Positions 1 through 7,615 of a DNA stretch of 11,233 nucleotides are shown one piece after another (position 1 is the first letter of the stretch; each line of letters begins with the position of its first letter). Position numbers and translations under genes: made by a program. Below the pieces are notes generated by a model. That model ran no database searches. It was given only the letters and a program-made list of their open reading frames with translations, and was not told where the DNA came from. Source of the DNA: Firmicutes bacterium UBA3932 (lineage in GTDB: Bacteria; Bacillota; Clostridia; Peptostreptococcales; Anaerovoracaceae); assembly GCA_002385825.1 (NCBI GenBank), contig DGEG01000025.1, forward strand, positions 34,647-45,879, in the 5' to 3' direction.

Positions 1-448
1 AGGCCAACTGGAGGATGAACTTGCCGGTTTAGGTGCGGACCTGTTGGTTGAGATACTTCCCGCTATCGAATCCGGCACTGCAGAGCGTATAGCGCAAAAC
101 CACGACTTAGCCACATATGCTTCGAAGATTACAAAGCAGGATAGTCTTGTAGATTTCAATCAAAAAGCGGAAAGGATCGAGCGCCAAATCCGGGCTATGA
201 ATCCACGGCCGGGCGCATACACTTTCATAAACGGAGTGCAGATGAAGCTTTTTTCCGCTGAGGTAATGGGCGAGGATGTGAATGATACCCCGGGATTGAT
301 AAAAGATGTTAGCAATCGGGGCATTCTGGTTGCTGCGGGAGAAGGGAATCTGTTGGTTACTCGAATTCAACTGCCCGGGAAAAAGCCCGTGGATGTTTCT
401 GAATATATAAAAGGGAATAAAATTGAAATCGGTACCGTTTTAGGGTAA
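1..448 (+). CDS. fmt: Methionyl-tRNA formyltransferase, C-terminal part (5' end outside window)
   Basis: This enzyme transfers a formyl group from 10-formyl-tetrahydrofolate to initiator Met-tRNA in the cytoplasm. The frame is open from base 2 to the TAA at 446-448, so the gene is cut by the left window edge and the catalytic N-terminal half is not visible. What remains is the end of the formyltransferase domain (GADLLVEILPAIESG) followed by the OB-fold-like C-terminal tRNA-binding domain. That domain carries the family signatures AERIERQIRAMNPRPGAY, then GVQMKLFSAEV and the ending KGNKIEIGTVLG. An internal TTG at 44 is not a real start, because the family sequence continues upstream of it. 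Its place just before rsmB is the usual one in Firmicutes. Recognition is by family motifs and is very secure; completeness cannot be judged here. Confidence 0.95.
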   Translation, partial: GQLEDELAGLGADLLVEILPAIESGTAERIAQNHDLATYASKITKQDSLVDFNQKAERIERQIRAMNPRPGAYTFINGVQMKLFSAEVMGEDVNDTPGLIKDVSNRGILVAAGEGNLLVTRIQLPGKKPVDVSEYIKGNKIEIGTVLG

Positions 449-515
449 AATAAATCGAAGCGGTATAACTCCGCCCCGTATGTTTATGCAGGAGGGAGTA
501 TAGGAGGCCCAAATC

Positions 516-1796
516 ATGGATGATGCTCGAAAAACGGCGTATCTGGTGCTGCTGGATATTGAGAAGAACAAGGCATATTCCAATCTTGCCCTGAATCATT
601 ATATCTCAGTAGTAAAACCGAATTCCAAAGCCTTCGTCAGAAGACTTGTCTACGGAGTATTGGAAAATCTCATACTTCTGGATTATATCATTCAGCATTA
701 TTTGAAGGATCCTTCTCACAAATTGGATGCTAGTGATCGCACCATCCTGCGGATGGGGCTGTATCAGCTGGCATTTATGGATTCGATTCCTTCTTATGCT
801 GCCGTTACGGAAACGGTAAACTTGGCAAAGCGTTACTGCAAAGGCCGGGAGGGATTTGTCAACGCCATACTCCGCAATTACCTGAGAACAAAGGATGAGA
901 TTTCGCTTCCATCCCGGGAGACAGACGAGGCCGCATATCTTTCTGTCAAGTACTCCTATGCACCGTGGATCGTAAAGATGTGGCTTGAAGAGTATGGCTC
1001 AAAATTTACTGAGGATCTTCTTGCGGCGGGCAATAAGACACCGGAAGTGGCCATACGTCCTAATTTGCTTAAAATCTCAAGAAGAGAGCTTAAAAGGAGC
1101 CTGGAAGAAAAAGGTTATGAGGTCCACGACGGCCGCATGAGCAATATCGCTCTTCGTGTAAAAGGGGAAGATCTGCTGGACACCTCTCTGTATAATAATG
1201 GGATGTTTTCTGTACAGGATGAAAGCTCCATGGTAGTGGTAGATGTGCTGGACCCACAGCCAAATGAATTTATAGCAGATGTTTGTGCCGCTCCCGGCGG
1301 TAAGACCATGTATATAGCCGAGCGCATGGAGAACAGAGGGCGCATCATTGCCAGGGATGTTTACAAAAAGAAGCTGGACCTGTTGCACAAAGATGCCGGC
1401 AGGTTGGGAATATCCATAATAGAGACCGGCACTTGGGATGCCACAAAGATGGACAGCGAGTTGGAAGAAAAAGCTGACCGTGTCCTTGTAGACGCTCCCT
1501 GTTCCGGCCTGGGCATCGTGCGGAGAAAACCGGAAATAAAATATAAAAAATGGGAAGGGGATCTTGAGGGTCTTCCCGAGATGCAGTTGCGTATCCTGAC
1601 CACATCCTCAAGATATGTAAAACCAGGAGGAATTCTACTCTACAGCACCTGCACCATCAATAAGGCTGAAAATCAAGATATCACGATGACATTTTTAAAG
1701 GAAAATCCGCAATTTGTCATTGAAGAGAGCATACAGCTCTTTCCCAACATAACTGATACGGACGGATTTTACATTTGCAAGATGAGGCGGCGTTAA
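516..1796 (+). CDS. rsmB: 16S rRNA (cytosine-967-C5)-methyltransferase RsmB
   Basis: RsmB uses S-adenosylmethionine to methylate C5 of C967 (E. coli numbering) in 16S rRNA. The 426-residue product has the normal family length. It starts with a NusB-like RNA-binding domain (about 1-130, with LRMGLYQLAFMDSIPSYAAV), followed by a linker and a Rossmann-fold methyltransferase domain. SAM-binding motif I is DVCAAPGGKT at 255-264. Motif IV is DAPCSGLG at 326-333, with C329 as the product-release cysteine, and motif VI is YSTCT, with C379 as the expected nucleophile. The ATG at 516 follows AGGAGG at 502-507 with 8-base spacing. A second Shine-Dalgarno-like stretch, GGAGGGAG, sits at 491-498. There is a 67-base gap after fmt with no clear terminator. 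Only 2 bases separate its stop from stp, suggesting coupled translation. The identification is from motifs and is firm. Confidence 0.96.
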   Translation: MDDARKTAYLVLLDIEKNKAYSNLALNHYISVVKPNSKAFVRRLVYGVLENLILLDYIIQHYLKDPSHKLDASDRTILRMGLYQLAFMDSIPSYAAVTETVNLAKRYCKGREGFVNAILRNYLRTKDEISLPSRETDEAAYLSVKYSYAPWIVKMWLEEYGSKFTEDLLAAGNKTPEVAIRPNLLKISRRELKRSLEEKGYEVHDGRMSNIALRVKGEDLLDTSLYNNGMFSVQDESSMVVVDVLDPQPNEFIADVCAAPGGKTMYIAERMENRGRIIARDVYKKKLDLLHKDAGRLGISIIETGTWDATKMDSELEEKADRVLVDAPCSGLGIVRRKPEIKYKKWEGDLEGLPEMQLRILTTSSRYVKPGGILLYSTCTINKAENQDITMTFLKENPQFVIEESIQLFPNITDTDGFYICKMRRR

Positions 1797-1798
1797 TT

Positions 1799-2524
1799 AT
1801 GCATCGATCGGCATGCGGAACTGATAAAGGCAATTTGAGAAAGACTAATGAAGATTCCATGTTATGCATGGATTCTATGGGATTCTATATGGTGGCAGAC
1901 GGCGTGGGAGGTCACAATTCCGGCGAGGTTGCCAGCCGGCTTGCGGTGGAATTGATGAAAGACCTACTGCTTTCCACTCCGCCGGATGGCGTAGAAGAAC
2001 AGGATTTGCCGGAGTTTTTTAATCAATGCCTCTGGCATATAAATGAAGAAATATATAAAAGGGCGTCCGCCGCCGGTGAAAATACGGGCATGGCGACTAC
2101 GGCTGTTATGCTGTTGCTCAGACAGGGAAAAGCCTATATATTCAATGTAGGCGACAGCCGGGCTTATCTTTACCGGAAAGGGGAGCTTAAGCGTATCACC
2201 GAGGATCATACATACGTGAACGAGCTGTTAAAGAGCGGCCGTATCAGTGAGTATGAGGCCGAGGTGCATCCTCAAAGAAATATCATAACCAGGGCTTTCG
2301 GAAGCGAAGAAACCGTTATGCCTGATTTCTATCAATTTGATGTGGCCATCGGTGATCGTATTTTGCTATGTACCGATGGTCTTTATAATGAGGTCAATGA
2401 CGAACAGATTCTCGAATTGATACATGAGGAACAGGATTTGAACAAACTGGTCCTGTCCCTGATAAAGCTTGCCTGTGACAACGGCGGAAAAGACAATATC
2501 ACGGTGATATGTGTCGAGACTTAA
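1799..2524 (+). CDS. stp: PP2C-family Ser/Thr protein phosphatase (Stp/PrpC)
   Basis: This is a metal-dependent protein phosphatase that reverses phosphorylation by the PASTA kinase encoded next. The 241-residue product has the PP2C metal-site motifs in order: R14 and the NED at 17-19, ADGVGGHNSGE with D34-G35, GDSRAYL with D119, CTDGL with D193, and GGKDNIT with D232. There is no signal peptide or membrane segment, so it is cytoplasmic. I chose the ATG at 1799 because the protein then begins with the usual family start (GTDKGNLRKTNEDS about six residues in). An upstream in-frame TTG at 1775 would lie inside rsmB and add nine residues unlike the family. The ribosome site is weak (GAGG at 1784-1787, inside rsmB), which fits translational coupling. 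Pairing with prkC is a classic Firmicutes arrangement. Confidence 0.95.
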   Translation: MHRSACGTDKGNLRKTNEDSMLCMDSMGFYMVADGVGGHNSGEVASRLAVELMKDLLLSTPPDGVEEQDLPEFFNQCLWHINEEIYKRASAAGENTGMATTAVMLLLRQGKAYIFNVGDSRAYLYRKGELKRITEDHTYVNELLKSGRISEYEAEVHPQRNIITRAFGSEETVMPDFYQFDVAIGDRILLCTDGLYNEVNDEQILELIHEEQDLNKLVLSLIKLACDNGGKDNITVICVET

Positions 2525-2543
2525 ATGAGCGAAGGAGAGAACT

Positions 2544-4514
2544 ATGAGCAGCAGAGTATTGGCTGAAAGATATGAAATATTAGAAAAAATCGGCGACGGG
2601 GGCATGGCAGTCGTATACAAGGGTCGAGACCGATTGTTGAACCGCTACGTTGCCGTTAAAATATTGAAACCTGAATTTACCAAGGACTACAAGTTCATTG
2701 AGAGCTTCCGCAGGGAATCTCAGGCTGCGGCGAGTCTGACTCACCCTAACATTGTAAATATCTATGATGTAGGGCGTGAAGGCAACATTAACTTTATTGT
2801 AATGGAACTGATTGAAGGCAAGACTCTGTCTGCTCTCATTCAGGAAAAAGGCGCATTGAAGTCCAGGGATGCGGTAAACATTGCGCGACAAATCGCATCT
2901 GCCCTGAGCCATGCCCATAAAAATCACATAATACATAGAGATGTCAAACCTCACAACATCCTGTTGACTGCCGACGGCACGGCAAAAATTGCCGACTTTG
3001 GCATAGCAAAGGCAGTGAATACGGGGACCATCATAAACGACGATGATGCTGTGATGGGATCGGTACACTACTTTTCTCCCGAACAGGCCAGGGGCGGATA
3101 TGTAGACGAAAAATCCGACATTTACTCTTTGGGAATTGTTCTGTATGAGATGTTGACAGGACAGATTCCTTTCGATGCGGACAATCCCGTGGCTGTGGCT
3201 ATGAAACATATGAACGAGGAAATGATCCCTCCTTCCGCCTTGGTGCCGGATATTCCTCCCGAGGTGGAGGATATCGTGCTGAAAGCCACGGATAAATATC
3301 AAACCAATCGATATAAATCAGCCGATGAAATGGTGGAAGCCTTGAACAAGGCCAATCTGAGTTCCATCGGTGTCTATGGCGGTTTTGGAAGGAACAGAAG
3401 TGTGGAATCATCCATGCCGGCAAACAACAGGCGAAGCAACGCCGGTTCGGAAGTGCCGGCAGAAGCAGCGGAGGCAGGAGTGAGAAGCGAAAAAAATGTA
3501 AAAGGCGGAAAAGCGAAAAAAGGGAAGAAAAAGTTCCGCATTAACAAGGTTAAAGCAGCGGCGATTGTGTTAGCTCTGCTGGTGGCTTTCCCGGTAAGCC
3601 AGTTGATATTAGCTGCCATTGAGAGGGGGACTGCACCGAAAGAAGTTACAGTGCCCTCTCTGGTGGGCATGACCTTCGAGGAAGCAAAGGCTGAACTTGA
3701 GGAGATCGATCTTAAAATTGAGTTGGGCGAAGAAGTTGCCAGCGCCGAGTATGCGGAAGGACTCATCGTTTCCCAGGATCCCTTGCCGGATATGGTGGTT
3801 AAAACAGGAAAAACCGTTAGAGTGAATATAAGCAAGGGAATAGAAGAAAATACCATTCCTTCAGTAATCGGAAGAACGCTGAGCGACGGAGTGTTCCTGC
3901 TGGAGAGTTACGGATATGTGAAGGGCAACGTCAGCGAGGAATTCAGTGAGATGCCCATAGGAGTGATAATCCGTCAATTCCCCGGTGCAGGCAGCGCTGC
4001 CGAAGCCGGAACCAGGGTAGACCTTGTGGTGAGTAAAGGCGAAGAAATAGTGATTACAACCGTCCCGAGTCTCTTGGGAATGACATTGGACGAAGCTCGC
4101 AGCGCGTTGGAAAGAGAAGGTTTAATCCTTTCAGGGGATATACAATACGCGCCCAGCAACGATTATGCTGAGGGGCTGATATGCGCTCAGAGCGTTGCTC
4201 CGGGATTGGGCGTTGACAAAGGCACGGCTATAACGGTGACTCTGAGCACAGGGCCGGATTTGAGTGCGGGAGCCGGTGTGGTGGACATTTTGATTTCCTA
4301 CGATGAGGCGCAAAATGAAGTGTTCTACCTTACGGTAATGGTTTCCGACAGCACCGGCGTGACCACTCCTATCAATTATGAGCAGAGGATCAAGAGCAAC
4401 GGCTCGGAAGTCTTTTCGGTTAGCGGCACCGGCAAGGGCTCGGTGAAGATCTACTTCGACAATGCTTTGGTAAAGGAATATGTGGTTGATTTTGACAATG
4501 GAGTTGTACTTTGA
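2544..4514 (+). CDS. prkC: Membrane Ser/Thr protein kinase with three PASTA domains (PrkC)
   Basis: PrkC senses muropeptides or lipid II outside the cell and phosphorylates cytoplasmic proteins in cell-wall, growth and germination control (family knowledge). The 656-residue product has a Hanks-type kinase domain at about 10-270: glycine loop IGDGGM 16-21, K39, E58, HRDVKPHN with catalytic D133, DFG 151-153 and SPE 178-180. A basic juxtamembrane stretch (317-337, rich in K) leads to one membrane helix at about 337-359. Three PASTA domains follow at about 366-432, 436-499 and 505-571, then an 80-residue C-terminal segment resembling the Ig-like end of B. subtilis PrkC. The length matches that protein. 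The activation loop (159-178) is unusual: it reads IINDDDAVMGSVHY, with Asp where relatives have threonines. The ATG at 2544 follows GAAGGAG at 2531-2537. Its stop overlaps the rsgA start. Confidence 0.96.
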   Translation: MSSRVLAERYEILEKIGDGGMAVVYKGRDRLLNRYVAVKILKPEFTKDYKFIESFRRESQAAASLTHPNIVNIYDVGREGNINFIVMELIEGKTLSALIQEKGALKSRDAVNIARQIASALSHAHKNHIIHRDVKPHNILLTADGTAKIADFGIAKAVNTGTIINDDDAVMGSVHYFSPEQARGGYVDEKSDIYSLGIVLYEMLTGQIPFDADNPVAVAMKHMNEEMIPPSALVPDIPPEVEDIVLKATDKYQTNRYKSADEMVEALNKANLSSIGVYGGFGRNRSVESSMPANNRRSNAGSEVPAEAAEAGVRSEKNVKGGKAKKGKKKFRINKVKAAAIVLALLVAFPVSQLILAAIERGTAPKEVTVPSLVGMTFEEAKAELEEIDLKIELGEEVASAEYAEGLIVSQDPLPDMVVKTGKTVRVNISKGIEENTIPSVIGRTLSDGVFLLESYGYVKGNVSEEFSEMPIGVIIRQFPGAGSAAEAGTRVDLVVSKGEEIVITTVPSLLGMTLDEARSALEREGLILSGDIQYAPSNDYAEGLICAQSVAPGLGVDKGTAITVTLSTGPDLSAGAGVVDILISYDEAQNEVFYLTVMVSDSTGVTTPINYEQRIKSNGSEVFSVSGTGKGSVKIYFDNALVKEYVVDFDNGVVL

Positions 4515-5389
4515 TGGGAGTAACCGAAGGGACCATTGTTAAGGGAATAGGCGGATTTTATTATGTAAGGTCAGTCGATAAGACCTACCAGTGCAAGGCC
4601 AGGGGAATATTCCGCAAGGACGGGATGATCCCTTATGTGGGCGATAGGGTGGAGATTGAGCCTCTGGTTGATGAAGAGGCGGTGATAACCCGGATCTTGC
4701 CGCGCAAGAACCAGTTTATCCGGCCGCCGGTGGCCAATGTGGATTGTTTCATCATTACTGCGGCGCTGAAAAAACCGGAGCTGAACCTGTATATTATCGA
4801 TACCTTCCTTGTCATGGCAGAATACCATCAAACAGAAATCGGAATCTGCCTGAACAAGATCGATTTAGCCGAATCGGGAGAAATAGAAGCTTTCAAAGAA
4901 ATATATGAAGGCCTTTATCCCGTGATGTGCGTCAGTGGAAAGACCGGAGAAGGTTTGGATGAGCTTAGGAAGTTCCTTGCAGGAAAGAAGTCCGCCTTTG
5001 CAGGGCCTTCAGGGGTGGGGAAATCGACCCTGCTCAATCGCTTGGTAGATGCCACTTTGGCTGAGACCGGGGAGATCAGCGAAAAACTCCAGAGAGGGAA
5101 GCATACCACCCGGCACGTGGAACTTTTCCGGTTGTCCGATGATAGTTTGATATTTGATACACCAGGTTTTACCTCTTTTGAGGTGCTTGATGCAGATGAG
5201 CAGGAGTTGGCCTTCCTGTACCCGGAAATGGTTCCCTTTGCCGGCCAGTGCAGGTATTATAATTGCAGGCACCTTTCGGAGCCCGATTGCAAGGTTCGGG
5301 ACGCGGTGGAAGAAGGAAGGATTCACCCTTTCCGTTACGATTCTTATTGCAGGCAGATAAAAGAAATACAAGAAATGAGGAAATACTGA
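4514..5389 (+). CDS. rsgA: Small ribosomal subunit biogenesis GTPase RsgA
   Basis: RsgA is a circularly permuted GTPase that acts in late 30S subunit maturation. The 291-residue product has an N-terminal OB-fold (about 1-70) and then the G motifs in permuted order. These are G4 NKID at 114-117, G1 GPSGVGKST at 164-172, G2 region GKHTTR at 195-200 and G3 DTPG at 215-218. The C-terminal zinc-binding module has ligands C246, C251, H253 and C259. All key residues are present and length is normal. The stop of prkC (TGA 4512-4514) overlaps the chosen ATG at 4514 by one base. An alternative TTG one codon earlier is less likely. The only visible ribosome site is GGAG at 4500-4503, so translation is probably coupled to prkC. 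Location between prkC and rpe is the common Firmicutes order. Confidence 0.97.
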   Translation: MGVTEGTIVKGIGGFYYVRSVDKTYQCKARGIFRKDGMIPYVGDRVEIEPLVDEEAVITRILPRKNQFIRPPVANVDCFIITAALKKPELNLYIIDTFLVMAEYHQTEIGICLNKIDLAESGEIEAFKEIYEGLYPVMCVSGKTGEGLDELRKFLAGKKSAFAGPSGVGKSTLLNRLVDATLAETGEISEKLQRGKHTTRHVELFRLSDDSLIFDTPGFTSFEVLDADEQELAFLYPEMVPFAGQCRYYNCRHLSEPDCKVRDAVEEGRIHPFRYDSYCRQIKEIQEMRKY

Positions 5390-6039
5390 TGAACAGATTG
5401 GCACCATCCATCCTGTCGGCGGATTTTTCCCGACTGGGGGAAGAAGTGAAAACCATCGAAGAAGCAGGGGCCCATATCATTCACGTAGACGTTATGGACG
5501 GACACTTTGTGCCCAATATTTCTTTCGGATCCGCAGTGATGAAAAGCTTGTTAGGCAAGACTAAGCTTCCTTTCGACGTACACTTGATGATAACGGATCC
5601 CGACCGGTATATAAAAGACTTTGTAACGGAAAATACTGAAATTATCACGGTTCATCAAGAGGCCTGCATTCATCTGCACCGCACTCTTCAGATGATCAAA
5701 TCCCATGGGGTAAAGGCAGGGGTCTCGTTGAATCCCGCTACTCCTCTTTTTACGTTGGAATATGTCTTTGAAGATCTGGATTACGTGCTTATCATGTCCG
5801 TCAATCCCGGTTTCGGAGGACAGAAGTTTATCCCGTCCGCGCTGGAAAAAATCAGAAAACTGGCGGTAATGAAGGCCCAGCGCAATCCGGATCTGATTAT
5901 CGCCGTAGACGGAGGCATCACATTGGAGAACGTAGAAGATGTGGTGGGCGCCGGAGCAAATCTCATAGTGGCCGGTTCCTCCGTGTTCGGAGCCCCGGAT
6001 GTTAAAAAACGCGTACAGGATTTCCTTGCTTTATTGTAA
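5389..6039 (+). CDS. rpe: Ribulose-phosphate 3-epimerase
   Basis: Rpe interconverts D-ribulose 5-phosphate and D-xylulose 5-phosphate in the pentose phosphate pathway. The 216-residue product is a full-length TIM barrel. It begins APSILSADFSRLGEE and contains HVDVMDGHFVPN, with metal and catalytic residues H32, D34 and D37. It continues with FDVHLMI (H65), MSVNPGFGGQKF at 136-147, AVDGGI with D174, and the phosphate-binding end GANLIVAGSSVFG. The frame stays open upstream to 5263, inside rsgA, but the family start and an ATG with GAGG at 5377-5380 place the true start at 5389, overlapping the rsgA TGA by one base. It is the last gene of the operon and is followed by an intrinsic terminator. 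The thiamine pyrophosphokinase gene that often follows rpe in Clostridia is not present here. Confidence 0.97.
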   Translation: MNRLAPSILSADFSRLGEEVKTIEEAGAHIIHVDVMDGHFVPNISFGSAVMKSLLGKTKLPFDVHLMITDPDRYIKDFVTENTEIITVHQEACIHLHRTLQMIKSHGVKAGVSLNPATPLFTLEYVFEDLDYVLIMSVNPGFGGQKFIPSALEKIRKLAVMKAQRNPDLIIAVDGGITLENVEDVVGAGANLIVAGSSVFGAPDVKKRVQDFLALL

Positions 6040-6058
6040 ACACAGATGTTTTGAAAAG

Positions 6059-6095
6059 TTGTATTTGGCAAAATCCGCCGGATACAATTTTTTTT
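6059..6095 (+). terminator. Intrinsic terminator of the fmt-rpe operon
   Basis: The 5' arm at 6059-6069 (TTGTATTTGGC) pairs with the 3' arm at 6077-6087 (GCCGGATACAA). This makes an 11-base-pair stem including two U-G wobbles, around a 7-base loop. Eight T follow at 6088-6095. It lies 20 bases after the rpe stop, where a Rho-independent terminator would be expected, and separates the housekeeping operon from the pilus-like locus. Confidence 0.88.
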
Positions 6096-6117
6096 GCGCG
6101 TCAATGGAAAATAATGG

Positions 6118-6146
6118 TTGACATTGGAATAATTAGGTGATAATAT
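6118..6146 (+). promoter_or_regulatory. Sigma-A-type promoter for the Tad-like locus
   Basis: A perfect -35 hexamer TTGACA (6118-6123) is followed, after a 17-base spacer, by TAATAT (6141-6146). A better-matching but closer GATAAT at 6139-6144 (15-base spacing) overlaps it, so the exact -10 is uncertain. The site sits between the terminator and the first gene of the next operon. The expected transcript start near 6150-6155 gives a leader of only about 40 bases, too short for a typical riboswitch. No operator repeat is obvious. Confidence 0.7.
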
Positions 6147-6194
6147 GATTTCCAGAAAATGTAATTATATGACTGCAAGGATGGAGGTGCCGGT

Positions 6195-6842
6195 TTGAAG
6201 AGAGTTCGTACAGCCATCGGGTTGCTGTTGATTGTGGTTGCCATAGCGGCTTTAATCTTTTGGGAAATAAGAGGCAGGGAAGCCGTTTTACTGGACACCG
6301 TAATCGTGGCTTCTGAGACGATTCCTGCAGGCACAGTGATCACTCGCGACCTGCTGTCGCCCTCCGGCGTTTTGGAGCAGAACAGGATTGCGGGAAGCCT
6401 GGATTGGGAGTCCTTGCCTAAAGTTATTGGACAGGTTGCCATGCAGGATATCATTAAAAACGCACAGGTTTCTGAAATGTATTTAGACGATGACGATTTT
6501 TATCTTCGTAGTCATGAATCGATATTTGTGATACATCCCGAATGGATCGCCATGCGGAGCAGTTCCATACGGCGGGGGGACTGGGTTGATATTTACGAAG
6601 GAGCGGCCCTTGAAAAAATAGGCACTTACAGGGTGGCTTTCGTGAAAGATGCCAATGAAACGGAAGTGACGGACGGAGAGAGACGTTCAAAGTCCAATTC
6701 TTTAGACAGGACTGTATCTTCTTCTCCCGTAAGCCATATAGAGATTATCACAGATATCAGCGAATACAAAAAAATAGCTGAAACGGTTCGGGATAGCCAG
6801 GCAGGTTTGTTGCTGGTTCAGAAACAGGCGGTGAAAAGATGA
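6195..6842 (+). CDS. SAF-domain membrane-anchored pilus assembly protein, CpaB/RcpC-like
   Basis: This is a likely accessory protein of a Tad/type IVb-pilus-like machine. The 215-residue product has a short basic N-terminus and one membrane helix (about 7-24), with the rest predicted outside the membrane. Residues about 35-95 resemble a SAF domain (VIVASETIPAGTVITRDLL, as in CpaB/RcpC). A second segment contains RRGDWVDIYEG (127-136), matching the RPGDxVDV motif of that family. A Ser/Arg/Asp-rich linker (160-180) precedes a short C-terminal alpha/beta segment. The start is TTG at 6195, preceded by GGAGGTG at 6183-6189; no in-frame ATG gives the membrane anchor. It is the first gene after the promoter, and its TGA overlaps the next ATG (ATGA). 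The family assignment rests on the SAF-like motif plus context. The partner it contacts in a Gram-positive cell, which lacks an outer-membrane secretin, is unknown. Confidence 0.7.
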   Translation: MKRVRTAIGLLLIVVAIAALIFWEIRGREAVLLDTVIVASETIPAGTVITRDLLSPSGVLEQNRIAGSLDWESLPKVIGQVAMQDIIKNAQVSEMYLDDDDFYLRSHESIFVIHPEWIAMRSSSIRRGDWVDIYEGAALEKIGTYRVAFVKDANETEVTDGERRSKSNSLDRTVSSSPVSHIEIITDISEYKKIAETVRDSQAGLLLVQKQAVKR

Positions 6843-7615
6843 GCAAAATGTATGCTTTTCACGGAGCGGATAACAAAACAGGGACAACCATGATCACCCA
6901 ATCCGTTGCCGAGTTTATCGCAGACAATTTAAAAGACATAAAAATCATGATGATTTCCCTTCACGGCAGGTCCGGAACCGAGTATGTGGACCGGGTGGGC
7001 GAATCTATCGAAGGCTTAAAATTACATTTGAGCAACAGATTATTGGACTTCGGGAGAGTCATCGAGGGGTGCCGCAGGTCAAATAATTTCTATATGCTGG
7101 GCGGCGTAGAGAGCATAGGCCAGGTGCGAAGCTATCATCCGGATATGGCAACGTATCTTTTGGAAAGCATAGAGAATGAATTTGACCTGATTTTTGCGGA
7201 TACCGGCAACGACATTGACAACGGCCTGGCAGTTGGGGCCCTTGAATTCATTGAGGAAAAGTACTGCATTATCACCCAGCAGGAATCAATTCTCAGAAGA
7301 TATGAGAGAGTTCGGCCTGTTTACGAGCGTTTGGGAATCGATTTTTCGTTTTACGTCGTGAATAAGTATGATGCCCAGGATCCCTGCGACTTGCGTTACA
7401 TTGCAGAGCGCTTGTGTTTATGTCCGGAAAAGCTTATGAAAGTGGAAGCGTCAGGTTACGAACGTCAGGCCGAATTAGATCGCCGTACATTGTTATGTTA
7501 CAAGAACGAAGCATATTGCAAGGACATAAAGTCAATCGCAAACCGGATTCTCCAACATGCGCAGATGGATCCCATTCGGTCGGAAAGGAAGAAAAAATGG
7601 ACACCTTTTATCTAG
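6839..7615 (+). CDS. CpaE/MinD-like P-loop protein with degenerate nucleotide-binding loop
   Basis: The 258-residue product has the layout of a MinD/ParA/CpaE-type fold: a first beta-strand and loop (YAFHGADNKTGTTMITQSVA, 5-24), IMMISLHG, FDLIFADTGND (115-125) at the place of the switch/Walker B strand, then YCIITQQES (142-150) and FYVVNKYD (171-178). CpaE proteins localise Tad machinery in known systems, and its place between CpaB-like and CpaF-like genes supports that role. The deviant Walker A motif (KGGxGTT in CpaE) is here DNKTGTT, lacking the signature lysine and paired glycines, so ATP binding is doubtful. No receiver domain is present at the N-terminus. Seven cysteines occur, five of them after residue 180. 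The ATG overlaps the preceding stop (ATGA), and the 3' end overlaps the next gene by 19 bases. Confidence 0.7.
   Translation: MSKMYAFHGADNKTGTTMITQSVAEFIADNLKDIKIMMISLHGRSGTEYVDRVGESIEGLKLHLSNRLLDFGRVIEGCRRSNNFYMLGGVESIGQVRSYHPDMATYLLESIENEFDLIFADTGNDIDNGLAVGALEFIEEKYCIITQQESILRRYERVRPVYERLGIDFSFYVVNKYDAQDPCDLRYIAERLCLCPEKLMKVEASGYERQAELDRRTLLCYKNEAYCKDIKSIANRILQHAQMDPIRSERKKKWTPFI

Noticed and set aside
458..478. Possible hairpin (GCGG...CCGC) after fmt as a terminator
   Set aside because: Only about four base pairs and no T-run, so it is too weak to call.
2580..3302. Antisense open frame (240 codons) opposite the PrkC kinase domain
   Set aside because: It lies wholly opposite highly conserved kinase motifs and shows no domain or ribosome site of its own.
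5263..5388. Upstream extension of rpe inside rsgA
   Set aside because: Rpe proteins start just before APSILSADF, which matches the ATG at 5389; the extension is the out-of-frame reading of the RsgA zinc module.
7414..7596. Upstream extension of the CpaF-like gene to a TTG inside the CpaE-like gene
   Set aside because: It would overlap the previous gene by about 200 bases and has no family-like sequence; the ATG at 7597 has a good ribosome site.
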